Shown: piece by piece, positions 1 to 9,621 of the stretch
How positions within the stretch are numbered: position 1 is the stretch's first letter
How the letters are laid out: every line of letters begins with the position of its first letter
From: Verticillium longisporum
Taxonomy: Eukaryota > Ascomycota > Sordariomycetes > Glomerellales > Plectosphaerellaceae
Reading direction: 5' to 3'
Assembly (NCBI GenBank): GCA_019188255.1
Contig: JAETXT010000001.1
Span: 7,750,001-7,814,000 of the forward strand
DNA: 64,000 bases
Program-made: the position numbers and the translations under genes
The notes under the pieces: model-generated
Told to the model about the DNA's origin: nothing
Databases searched by the model: none
The model's input: only the letters and a program-made list of their open reading frames with translations

Positions 1-958
1 CTCCACCTCTTGGTCCTGCGACAAGGACACGCATTTGGGTTGATGAGCGTTCGATTAGGATAACTATAAGAGAAAGCAAAGGCTGTTTACGGATGTCTTG
101 TTACTTACAATGCTTCAGTTTCAAATATGTCTTCCCAGGCTTTCCTTCCTTCTACGCGTCAATTCCCGACACCCGTGACCTATGCTCAGTCCATGTTCGA
201 GCATACGGTGCAGCAGATGACAGCTAAATCTATCCCCTACGCTAGCCCGGGCAACATCACCGAAACTCGGTTTCGACGCAAGCTCCCTTTGACAGTGAGC
301 TCGGAGCTACGGGAGGCACAGCTATCGCTCATTCGCCACCCACAGCAGCGCATGCAACATCAGGTCCTGCCTGCAACGAGACAATCGGCGAGTCTTGCTC
401 CTCAGGCTCATTCGTACTCGACTGCGAATTCACCCACCAGAGAGGGCATCCAACGCAAAGATGAGCCCCGTCGCCTGTAATGAGCACAACAGAAGTCAAT
501 TGAAATGGCACCTGCATCTCCACTAGGTTGGATGAAGCTGCCATGTAGGGAACCAGGGTCGGCGTTTCGAGCTTGAGGCTAATGTCGAGGAGAGGGGTTC
601 GGCACTTATCAGTATACGCAGTTCAAGTACTGGATGCATTTCGATTGTACAGACTGACGAGCCTTTGCTCGGAGAAACATACTGCATATGAACCCGATTG
701 CACACAATGGATGGTTACCAGATGAATCCTAGGCGATAATTGTAGCAAGCTGAGGCGGACCCTGTGTGTACTGTTGTCATAGGCTCACCAAGTTATGAGC
801 TTAAACTCCTCCTACGGTTGCTTCGGAACCAGGAAAAGCTGCCTGCATACTACCTAGTAACTCAACCAATATTGACAAGGCCTATGTAACTGTTATAGAG
901 CACCTCAAGCTCAGCAATCAGTGACCAGGCAGGCAGCTGCCTTCCTCTCCGTTAGCTA
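1..958. other. No supported gene
   Basis: The only open frame of note runs 127-480 (+, 117 codons). It is rich in Ser, Gln and Arg, has no recognisable domain and has no clear splice or promoter context. I do not call it a gene. Nothing else stands out in this stretch. Confidence 0.4.
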
Positions 959-1078
959 GTGCTCGCCCGACATGATACCTCTGTAGAATCCCTCCATAGT
1001 GCAATAGTAGTTGTGATCGATTCCGTACCTGGTCATGCAGCAATGACCCGGCAAGTGTGGTTCTGGGAGAAAGTCGTC

Positions 1079-2716
1079 TTAGTGGGTCATCTTCTGCCGC
1101 CGGCTGTTGTCGTGGAGCCTCGATTCCATCGTGGGTTGAGACATGGCCAGCACAGCATGGTGGGCGGACTCATGATCTGTCTCGTGTGTCATGCACTTGA
1201 CCAAGGTTCTGGTCAGATCCTCCGAGCTAGGATCGCGTCGATCGTCGATGCTTGGTCTCTGCCCTACCAAGTCCTCGTTCCCCACGGTAGCAGGCTTCTT
1301 AATCAAGTATTTGTTTATAAGGTCGATGACCACGGCGGCCTCTCCCTGTCTGTCCGATGACATATCGTCCTCCTCCTCACAGACAGTCGTGCCGGTTGAA
1401 GCCTCCGGCAATTATCACATCCACTACATGCCCTCCGGCCCGTCGGGCTTTGCAGATCATCCTTTCCGATGTCAGGTAGGTCTCCAGCAGTGCCTCCGCG
1501 TCGTTGCCCTGGACGTATATGGGCAGCAAGAGGATCTCTCTGCCCGGCAGTCGCACCGTCGCCGACACCACGTTCGACGACGGGACCGGTATCTGCTCAG
1601 CGTCTAAATCTTTGTTCACCCACAGCATGCTCCTCGCTCCCCGCTTTCTATCTCGCCACACCGTCGGCACCATCTTGGCTCACTTCCAGTGTCTCATCGG
1701 GACGGTCCATATCCAGCCATTAGCCTCCAGGTCGGCGGTTCTAGTATTTTCAACGCCCACCAGTTCTTTTATCGCTACTCTCGTGTACCGGCTTCCGCTT
1801 CCCTACATCGAGTTGGAGCATCTGGAACTTCCTACTCATGCTGGCCGGGGTATAGCTTCAGGTAGCTCTTACTGAACAACTCGAGCGGTCCTCCGCAGGG
1901 GGCTTGAGAATTTCCTTCCGGCACTCGTCGTTGCGATGGCCATCCTTAGCGCTTTTAGCGCACCTCTGTAACTCCCTTCGCTTAAACACCTTGTGGCCAA
2001 TTTCTTGGCAGTTCTAGCATTGCTCCGGTAGGGGCCGTCGTTCAAACACGCAAGTGCACTCCGACTCACCGCCGGCTGGACGCCACCGGCGTGGAAGTAT
2101 CCTTCCTGCAAGACTTTTCTCGCGTCTACCGCCTTCGTCAGATACAGCACCATCGATCAGTATGCTTTCGGAACATCCCTCTTGCTGAGTCATGACACTT
2201 TGGCCACCGTCGCCTCGCAGCACGCGCGCTCCGCTCGCCTATTCCACCTCTTGGCCGGTTGCTTGATCATACATTGTTCTATTTCATCTCTGCAGACAAT
2301 CTTGATCCTGTTCGCAACTTTCGCATCCACCGTTACCGCCTTGCACCTGTCGTCCTTCCCTTTGGTCCTCATTTCCTTTACCACCGCCATCCTCACAGTG
2401 CCCGCTTCTACTTTGATCCTGTCCATTTCCTCCACTCTAGATGTGTCAATAATGCAAAAGAGGGTGTAGGTGAAGGTCAAAGGCGTGTGTACATCGAGGA
2501 GAGGGTCCGTGCGTTAATAGGTTGGCTCGTCGGCGGCGTTGCAGTTCTAGGATCGTTGCCTGTTAGTCTCTGCCCTCTTTCTGCAGGTCCTCTACCTAGG
2601 GGAGCACCCTCTGCATCATTCTGAGCATCACGTCTCCATACGCGTTGCTCTTCTTGTTCGGCTCCTCTCAGTGGCTCCGCCACGTTTCCGGTTCCCCCCG
2701 CGTCAGACATGCCCAA
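1079..2716 (-). mobile_element. Tad1-like LINE remnant (gag part plus AP-endonuclease part)
   Basis: On the minus strand, several short frames read in order like the 5' half of a fungal Tad-clade non-LTR retrotransposon. At 2480-2190 there is a gag-like segment (motifs such as NRIKIVCRDE). At 2153-1870 the gag-tail pattern YLTK...DAR...GYFHAGG appears, with zinc-knuckle sequence scattered over other frames. At 1673-1377 there is an endonuclease/exonuclease/phosphatase-like segment with WVNKDLDAEQ, a PIYVQGNDAEALL-type motif and a terminal GGFNRHD (the catalytic GDFNRHD region). At 1411-1079 a DRQGEA stretch continues the endonuclease. Frames change repeatedly and no reverse transcriptase follows, so the copy is dead. 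The assignment rests on remembered family patterns, not on an alignment. LINE copies usually lose the 5' end; here the 5' half is kept and the 3' half is missing. Confidence 0.7.
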
Positions 2717-3936
2717 CGGCGACGAGACGCATCACAGCGTAGATTCCTGTCCTCGAATCCCACAATAATTAGTACAACAGCTGATTAAACGATTGATAAA
2801 CCATTCGATCCCCTCCTATGATCGACAGTTTTTGCTGATGAGTTTTGAACGAGATGAGGCAGGTTCCATCTGAACCAGTCCTGCCTACAATCCAATTGGC
2901 TCGAAATCCTTCTTTACCTCCTCCGCTTAATCAGCGAGACATCTTCCTGACGAAGTGGTAGTGTACCCGTTCGCCTCCTAACCTCAAGCACCCTTTCAGA
3001 CTAGGCCAAAGCCACATCGTCTTGCAGACCAAACATTTGGGCGCAAGAGTCGGCTGGGGGCATTCGGTTATTTTCGTGCTCGTGCATAAGTGACATCGAA
3101 TATGGCGTCCTTCAGCTGGAGTCTGCGGGCCTCGCGTTGCTTGAAAGCTTCGATGTTTACCTACTATGGCGTGACTATGGCTTGGGCGGTTTGGTTGTCT
3201 ACGGGTCGGACCACGGATCGGGCCACGGCACCATCGAAACGGGCAGAACCTATCAAAGAAATACTCGAGAATACAACAAAAGGAGCAGAAAAATAATACT
3301 ATGATGCCCTTTGACAACAGACGAAAATATTTTGGAACGACTTCCAGGCGGACAACGACAAGGTCTGAAAGGTGTGAAAGCCCGCCAAGTACTTGGAGTC
3401 TGACGACGACGCAGCTTGCGGCGAGGTGCCACAACCGGCGAGAGCTGATTGCACAGGCACAAGACCAACAACAGAGGGCAAGCAGAAGAACTGCTGACTG
3501 CCCTCTTCCTCCCTTACCTGAGCACATCGAAGAGGGAGGAGAAACACCTCGGAGGGGCGTGGGTCGCTGGGCTAGCCGTGGAAGACTGTCGTGAAGGTAT
3601 TGAAGCGATCATAATCTCAAGGACCAGGGAAAGGTCCTGGAAGTGTCCATAGACGCCAGGCCCAAGTAAAGGGACAAATGATGATGATTGAGCACCGGTG
3701 TCACGAGCTTCGGTCTAAAGCTTTCAAAGGCAACAATTTCGACATTCATCTCAAAGGTAAGAATCAATGTAAATCAAATGATCTATCTTATCAACTGTGC
3801 TTTGAACCGAGAACTCATGTCCCTTGTCATCAGACTTCGTCCCTCTCTGTGTTCCATGAGCGGTGGATCTAGGGTCCTCGTGTTGCGGTTCGCCTCGATG
3901 CTTTCGAGGCGGACGAGGAGCAGAGCTCCTAGGCAC
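2717..3936. other. No convincing gene; several overlapping short frames
   Basis: Frames of 60-198 codons overlap on both strands between 2931 and 3652, but none shows a known motif. The longest (3527-2931, minus) is Cys- and Arg-rich and looks like a shadow. The stretch could hold exons of the degraded transcription factor at 3937-4275, but I cannot join them. Confidence 0.35.
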
Positions 3937-4275
3937 TCAGAAACTTGACACTGCGTCCCCATCTCCCACATGCAGGACAATAGACTCAACCCCAGCCCCT
4001 GATCGCAGTCGATGAAGCATCTCGATGGCATCAGCGCTGGGCAGGGTCATAAAGAGCCGGTACAAGTCCTCGTATAACGACTTTTCTCTTGCGAATACAT
4101 CGTTTTGGTGCCGCAGAGCTTGCAGGTGTGTCTGCATAGGCGCGGTGGTGTAAATGCATTTGTGGCCCTGCTTCTCGCAAGGGTGGCAACTAGGTCGCTC
4201 TCCGGTGCACTTGAGTATAACCTGTCTGAGAAACCGATCCAGCTCAAGAGGGAGATCAGAATCCTTACTGTTCAA
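3937..4275 (-). pseudogene. Zn2Cys6 transcription factor fragment (partial zinc cluster)
   Basis: The reading contains KCTGERPSCHPCEKQGHKC, the second part of a fungal Zn(II)2Cys6 cluster with spacing C-x6-C-x2-C-x6-C. The first CxxC pair that should precede it is absent; VIL stands where basic residues normally lie. A coiled linker follows, then a segment (FMTLPSADAIEMLHRLRSG) matching the conserved stretch downstream of the finger in many ascomycete regulators. Only four of six zinc ligands remain, there is no proper ATG exon, and the frame ends after about 112 codons without the regulatory domain. The upstream side runs into AT-rich DNA at 4310-4670. I read it as a truncated, non-functional copy. 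An unrecognised upstream exon could supply the missing cysteines, but none is visible. Confidence 0.65.
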
Positions 4276-4309
4276 ATAAGGGAAGCTGATACCTGTAAGG
4301 TAAATAGAT

Positions 4310-4670
4310 AAGGATATCTATATAGTAGATAGCTAAGGGTTAACTAGATAGAACTAGTTAGATAAGAGTGAATTTAGTAAGATAGGTAGAATAGGGTAGG
4401 TCTGTATTTCTGTATGTTATATAGCTATTTTTCTTTCTATCTAGTAGAGGGGATATAGCTATCTATATAGACCTTTTACCCTTACTACTAGATACTATAG
4501 ATTCCGAATATCTAAGACCGGGTACTATAGGTTCCGAAACCGGATGCTATAGTTTCCGTATATCTAAAACCGGATATTATAGATTCCGTTATTTATTCTA
4601 TTATAGAGGTATAGATATCTTTATATCTTAGTTATCTTAGTACCTAGAAGATCTGTTAACTATACGATTT
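4310..4670. repeat. AT-rich, RIP-like relic
   Basis: The stretch is very AT-rich, with recurring TAGATA, TATAG and GATTCCG-type words and no open frame. The short phrase TATAG(A/G)TTCCG recurs about every 30-45 bases between 4495 and 4590. The composition matches the RIPped tracts at 41-45 kb. The original element cannot be identified. Confidence 0.5.
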
Positions 4671-4854
4671 GCGATAACCACAGGTCGACTTGACAACACG
4701 CAACGCTGAAATCAGGTTGCAATACCCCACTTTCTTACTAACCTACCCTACATCCACCAAACACCTCGTGCCATGGACAGCAGGCAGCCAGCTTAGCACG
4801 TGTTTTTACGCCTATGGCGGTTGGCGGGACCTTGAGCCCGTAACACGTTAAATA

Positions 4855-4876
4855 TACTACTACTACTACTACTACA
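4855..4876. repeat. (ACT)n microsatellite
   Basis: About seven tandem ACT trinucleotides lie between low-complexity flanks. The rest of 4671-5425 shows no gene. Confidence 0.85.
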
Positions 4877-5425
4877 TGGACAGCAGGCACCGCTTCAGCC
4901 GCCGTAGATAGGACTCTGAACACTTGGAGAATAGCCCTCAAGTTCGGTTGTTAATACTGTAATACAAACCTCACGAGACCCGCGGAAAGATTGAAAAGGA
5001 AGAAGCAAAAGCAGAAATTGGACGCTGCATGGGCTTTTGCGAGATCACGACAAAGTTTGGGAAACGGAAACGTACAATAGCAACTAGTGCCCTATTGGTT
5101 ATAAGCCACCGGGCGAAATAAATTGTGTGTGTAGAAGTTTTGTGGCTCACTTATATTTTCCACGAGTGGATACAGACCTAATAGAGTTATAAAACTAGAG
5201 GCATCGCCGAGAGACTATGGGAATTTCTTCTCTCGTCTCTATTTCACAGCGCTTACCGAAAACTCGGGAAATATTTGGCGTCTTTCTCTTCTCATCCCTA
5301 AACAAGCTTTCAAGGCGAGTAACATAAATAAGTGATTGGACATACAAACAAAAAATATCGCACGGCTAACAGGTTGCGTCTAGAAGGAAACCTCACTAAA
5401 ATCGGGCAAGAGAGGAGTCTGTGAA

Positions 5426-5983
5426 ATGGCAGTGCTGCCCTGTTATATTGAGCCTGAGAAGCTCAGACGGCTTGTGCTAGCTATGCTAGACGCCCTAGAA
5501 GGGCTACCTGACGATGTCATTGTCCAGCCTAATTCTATTATCCTAGGTCGAGAGGGCCATTTTATTACTCCCGTCATGAACAAGAAGTCGGTGCGGGGAC
5601 GTGTATTGAGAAGCTCTCTTTGGTTTTTCTCCCCTCTTACCAAGGGCATTCACAGTCTCAGTAACCCCCGAAAATGGGCTAGGCGCCAGTTGCTCTTTTC
5701 CCTAACAGCTTATGCGTACGCTTGGTCAGAACAGGGCGTCGTCAATGAGTTTGGAAAGCCCGTGTCTTTAGAGGAGAGGGTTGTTTTGGATCCCGGGGTT
5801 ATTATCTCCGAGGGGCTTTCTGGCGAGAATGCGGTGGCTTCTAGTGCATCGTTTCGGAAATTCTTGCAGGACTTGAAGGTTATAAAAGCTTCGCAAGTTA
5901 GCAGGGAACATCCCTCTTCTATTGGAAGGTGGATAAACGATTGGCGCGTTCAGTATGAGAAGAAGCTTGTGTATGCAGGTTAA
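5426..5983 (+). CDS. Hypothetical protein, 185 aa
   Basis: A single uninterrupted frame starts at an ATG after a purine-rich leader and ends in TAA. The product is mixed hydrophobic and charged (PDDVIVQPNS, WFFSPLTKGIHS, RKWARRQLLFSLTAYAYAW), with no signal peptide and at most one weakly hydrophobic stretch near residues 85-100. I do not recognise the family. It lies among fragments of unrelated genes, so it may itself be an exon or a remnant of something longer. Its length and lack of stops in an otherwise broken neighbourhood argue for a real or recently lost gene. Confidence 0.5.
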   Translation: MAVLPCYIEPEKLRRLVLAMLDALEGLPDDVIVQPNSIILGREGHFITPVMNKKSVRGRVLRSSLWFFSPLTKGIHSLSNPRKWARRQLLFSLTAYAYAWSEQGVVNEFGKPVSLEERVVLDPGVIISEGLSGENAVASSASFRKFLQDLKVIKASQVSREHPSSIGRWINDWRVQYEKKLVYAG

Positions 5984-6597
5984 TAAGTGAGATAAATCTC
6001 AGCGTCTGCCGGAATGGACATGATGAAAGCTAGCCCACTACCTCACAACTCTTCCAATTCAGAAAATAATAAAGATTTCAAGATCGACTTACAAGGGTTT
6101 TTTTTTCCTGCGGTATTACAGTGACTTCTGTTGGTGTATACACTGAGGTTAGATAATGGTCACACTTTGTCAGAACGGCCTCGTCTCGTTAAATGACCGA
6201 TTTAGCCCAGTTTTAGTTAAAGCCCTAACATCCTTTTTGTCAAACCCATTTTTACATGGCGCTGCCATCACGATTGTAGCTCTCGTGCCTCTTTCTGGTC
6301 TTCAGCCTTGCGTCGGAGGCACCTCCGCCCTCTCTTTCCCGAACGCCAAGAAGAATTTTAGCCACCAATTCCTTTTCATCGACGAATGACTCCGCCAAAA
6401 TTTCCTCTGGAAGAAGCATGGTATTTAAGTTGCTAAAAAGGCTTTCGCAGCAGCTTGGCGGTGGCCTTGTGCCCGTTCGTAACAGTCCATAACCGAGGCG
6501 TCCGGTTAGAGCTACGCTTCGAGTCGACACCGGCCTTTCCACGACGAGATGCAGAAACGAGCTGTACGATAGAGGCCGTATGATTATACTCTTCTTA
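5984..6597. other. No supported gene
   Basis: Short frames on both strands (6156-6389 plus; 6542-6252 minus) have no recognisable motif. The ankyrin tail beginning at 6598 reads toward this stretch and ends at its own stop. Confidence 0.4.
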
Positions 6598-6756
6598 CCT
6601 TAAAGCACCTGCTGCCTTCAGTCGATTTATTATCTCTAGATGGCCTCCCTCAGCGGCTGCTTGGAGCGCCGTCCGTCCATCTCCTCCAGCGGCGGCGGCA
6701 TTGGCATCGGCCCCAGCCGTCAGCAGCTTCTCGACAACCTCTAGATGGCCTCCCTC
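6598..6756 (-). pseudogene. Ankyrin-repeat tail fragment (about 1.7 repeats)
   Basis: Read on the minus strand, this GC-rich island encodes two consecutive ankyrin units: EGGHLEVVEKLLTAGADANA, then an Ala/Gly linker, then RTALQAAAEGGHLEIINRL, ending in a stop after AAGALR. TALxxAAxxGHLEVVxxLL is the ankyrin helix-turn-helix signature. The upstream side stops at AT-rich sequence, so the rest of the gene is missing. It is on the opposite strand to the ankyrin gene at 7.7-8.9 kb and its linker differs, so it is not part of that gene. The DNA phrase GAGGGAGGCCATCTAGAG occurs twice, once per unit. Confidence 0.7.
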
Positions 6757-6837
6757 AGTTTTAATAAAACCTTATTGTAGCTCCTATCACGATAAGGGCA
6801 CTGTTCCTACCAATCCATGCTGTTTGCTATTTAATAG

Positions 6838-7010
6838 CAAGGGTCGATACTGATACCTTAACGGGTGAATCCAGACCGGTGGAGAAGTATCCCAAATCGG
6901 TGGTGATTGCTGGATCTATCAATGGACCTGGAGTCATGACTGTTCGGCTGAACCGCCTGCCTGGTGACAATACCATCCACGCCATTGCTGCGATGGTTGA
7001 CGAGGCCAAG
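6838..7010 (+). pseudogene. Heavy-metal P1B-type ATPase fragment (actuator domain)
   Basis: The plus-strand reading contains DTDTLTGESRPVEKYP and then GSINGPGVMTVRLNRLPGDNTI followed closely by MVDEAK. This order (the TGES loop of the actuator domain, an xGxxNGxGxM strand, then GDNTIxxIxxMVDEA) is the pattern of Cu/Cd/Zn-translocating P1B ATPases, in the segment just before the transmembrane helices carrying the CPC motif. Nothing before it (metal-binding domains) or after it (CPC helix, DKTGT phosphorylation loop) is present. About 57 residues of a protein usually over 1,000 long remain, so this is an isolated fragment. Confidence 0.7.
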
Positions 7011-7602
7011 TCCTACCGAAACGCCACAATGGATTCATCCTCGTCACATCACGCAGCATGGACGCTGCTAAGAAGCTAACAGGTAGCCACAAGGCTGTCT
7101 CCAGCATCTCAGCCATCTTTGTGATCTCCTCGAGAGACTCGAGAGAAACTCCAGGAGGTCATCGAGCATCGACAGGGTCCAGGAACGTGACACGCTTACC
7201 ATCCTTGCCTGGTTTAACGAACACAATGCAATCATTCCACGACGATGTGAAAGGCCTCTAGCGAGTTGATTCAACTAACTAGTCCCTATGCTGTTTACTT
7301 TCAAGGTGAAGAAAGGGAAGAATCTAAATACAAACTGGGTGCGCGAAGACGCGTTATATCTTCTTTAATATAGAAGATTCGAGAATCAACTCGATGGCGC
7401 TGTGGAGAAGAATTCGGGCTTGGCGGCAGAGCCGCCAGCCAAGTGGGCCTGACCCGTTACAGACGAGGCCTAGAAGCCGTTGGCGTGACTTTCATTCTCA
7501 GATTACAGCCACTGTAGGGTCCTATGGGCATTTTGGTGAGCCCCCTTTCTCCCGCAGCGCTCGTGTGAAGCCGTCAAAGTCATTGCTAGGCAAGTTACTT
7601 AC
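7011..7602. other. No supported gene upstream of the NLR remnant
   Basis: Frames at 7058-7274 (both strands) and 7394-7618 (+) have no recognised motif. A plausible 3' splice site (TTACTTACAG, ending near 7603) leads into the next coding stretch, so part of 7394-7602 may be intron or a lost upstream exon of the NLR-like gene. Confidence 0.35.
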
Positions 7603-8909
7603 AGAAAGAAGACTTTAAAAAGACAGTAAAGGGGGTCGAGTCCACTATTGCAACACTTCCGAGGAGTATCAATGAGGCATATGAGCGAATTCTTAATAAG
7701 ACCAAGGAAGATTCGATGGTTCGGAAAGCCTTGAGTATTATCTTAGCAGCGAGCCGGCCGCTAACCCTCTCGGAAATGAACGTTGCTGTGAATATAGACG
7801 CTAAATTACAGTCTATTCACGACCTCGACTTAGAGGATGACGAGGACTTCAAGACGCGTCTCAGATCTTGGTGTGGATTGTTCATCTCAATCCATCAAGG
7901 CAGTATTTATTTCCTTCACCAAACAGCTCGCGAGTTTCTCCTCACAGATTTGGCATCGCCCACAACTGTTTCGTCAGAGCTGCACTGGCACCACTCTATC
8001 ACTACCCAAGACGCGCACGCTGTTCTTGCAGAGCTCTGCGTGCTCTACCTGAACTTCTTTAACTCCAACGTTAGTCTACCTACAGAGGCGAATGAGGAAG
8101 CCGGCCACTCTGTCGATAGACACGCCTTCTTAGATTACTCGGCCCAAACTTGGGGCGCTCACTTCCGTGAGGCTGGTATAAACGATGATGCTGCCATTAT
8201 ACCTTTCGCTCTGAGAATTTGTGATCCGGAATCGAAGAGCTATTTAGTATGGTTTAGAATTTATTGGAAGACTACAAGTATGGAGACTACTGAGTATTTT
8301 ACAGATCTCATGGTCACGTCTTACTATGGCCATCATGTGGTCGTCAACCTGCTGCTCGAGAAGGGGGCCGACGTCGAGGCCAAGGACAGCGGGTATAATC
8401 GGACGCCGCTCTCGTGGGCGGCCGAGAAGGGGCGCGACGCTGTCGTCAAGCTGCTACTCGAGAAGGGTGCCGACGTTGAGGCCAAGGACAGCGGGTATCG
8501 AACGCCGCTCTCGCGGGCCGCCGGTAATGGGCGTGCGGCCGTCGTCAAGCTGCTGCTTGAGAAGGGCGCTGACGTCGAGACTAAGGACGGCAGGTATGAT
8601 CATCGGACGCCGCTCTCGCGGGCTGCTGATAATGGGCACGAGGCCATCGTCAAGCTGCTGCTCGAGAAGGGCGCCAACATCGAGGCCAAGGACGGATTGG
8701 GTCAGACGCCGCTATGGCGGGCCGCCGAGTGTGGGCACGAGGCCGTCGTCAAGCTGCTGCTCGTTGAGAAGGGTGCTAGCGTTACAGTTGCAACTAAAGA
8801 CGGGCGGACGCCATTGCATTTGGCATCACGAAATGGACACATCGAGGTGGTCAAGCTGTTGCTAACAACACAAGTTCACGATGATCGTGATTCTTGCCTC
8901 ATTTTGTGA
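7603..8909 (+). pseudogene. C-terminal part of a NACHT-type NLR with ankyrin repeats
   Basis: The frame is open from about 7603 (KEDFKKTVKGVESTIATLP), well before the first ATG at 7716, to TGA at 8909. The first 180 residues match the winged-helix-like region that follows the NACHT domain in fungal STAND/NLR proteins (ALSIILAASRPLTLSEMN, RSWCGLFISI, YFLHQTAREFLL). Six ankyrin units follow (about 8300-8880), four of them nearly identical (RTPLSRAA.NG...VVKLLLEKGAD). The N-terminal effector and NACHT ATPase domains with Walker A/B are absent upstream. Full-length members detect non-self or damage and can trigger cell death. The nearly identical repeat DNA shows recent internal amplification, as is common in fungal NLRs. 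It may be expressed as a short ankyrin protein from 7716, but as an NLR it is decapitated. Confidence 0.7.
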
Positions 8910-8911
8910 AC

Positions 8912-9190
8912 GAGCGACTTGATATTGACAGGCACCAGTAACTGCCCCTGATCTAGCGGTATGATATCTAGCTTGTATTGAGCAAGCTGTTCTCCATTTG
9001 AAGCAGCTTCAGGGAGACAGCAGGCAGCGCTGCTAGAAGACCCGGGTTTAAACCCCGGGCGGGTCATCTTTTTTTCTCCTTTTTACCCCTTGATATGGCG
9101 TCCCGTGGCGACATGAGGCAGGAAGGAGATCGCTGCTAGCAATTTTGCTTGCCAAGCCCTGGACCCCTGTTCAGCTTGCAATTCATTCAA
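8912..9190. other. Intergenic; GC-rich hairpin followed by a T-run
   Basis: No gene is seen. A near-perfect palindrome (CCCGGGTTTAAACCCCGGG, 9041-9059) is flanked by pairing GACCCG/CGGGTC arms and followed by seven T residues at 9069-9075. It resembles the T-arm end of a tRNA-like or SINE transcript with a Pol III stop, but the rest of a tRNA cannot be folded upstream. Confidence 0.4.
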
Positions 9191-9274
9191 GGCAATTCAA
9201 TTCAAGCCAATCCCGGGCTTTACTGCTCAAGGCAATCCAAGTTGAAGGGTCGACTTGGATTGAATTGAATTGCG
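9191..9274. repeat. Nested inverted repeat
   Basis: Outer arms of about 20 bases (9191-9210 and 9255-9274) are imperfect reverse complements built from AATTCAATTCAA. Inside, ATCCAAGT (9235-9242) and ACTTGGAT (9253-9260) form a perfect 8-bp stem with a 10-base loop. It lies between the NLR remnant and the 3' end of the hydrolase gene. No coding frame crosses it. Confidence 0.6.
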
Positions 9275-9621
9275 TGTAGCGCTGGCACATCCTGGTAGAT
9301 TAGAGTGAGGTTGAACAAGCACTGAGAAATGAGACCGGGGCTACCAGACTCTTCTAGAGATTGTCATTGAATAGCTCCATACAAAAGCCCATAGAGATCT
9401 TGATTATGTCTTATCAATTCCCCTGCTTGTACGCAAACGGATGTTTTTCTTCTCCGCGTGGTTGGGGTCCTTGATTTGGTCGCTATAATTAGATGAGATA
9501 ATAAGGAAACTAGTCTATTCTAAATGACGGCAATGACGAAGACTGAATAATACAAGATAAGAAAGGTAACTTGACACTAATTGGCCCATAGGTAGGTCTC
9601 ATTCCATCCAGCTTTTGAAGT

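Noticed and set aside
8326..8865. Long Arg/Ser-rich frames on the same and opposite strand of the ankyrin repeats
   Set aside because: They are shadow frames created by the repeated codon pattern of the ankyrin gene.
9039..9075. A tRNA gene
   Set aside because: Only a T-arm-like palindrome is present; no D-arm, anticodon arm or pairing acceptor stem could be folded in the preceding 75 bases, and the loop lacks TTCGA.
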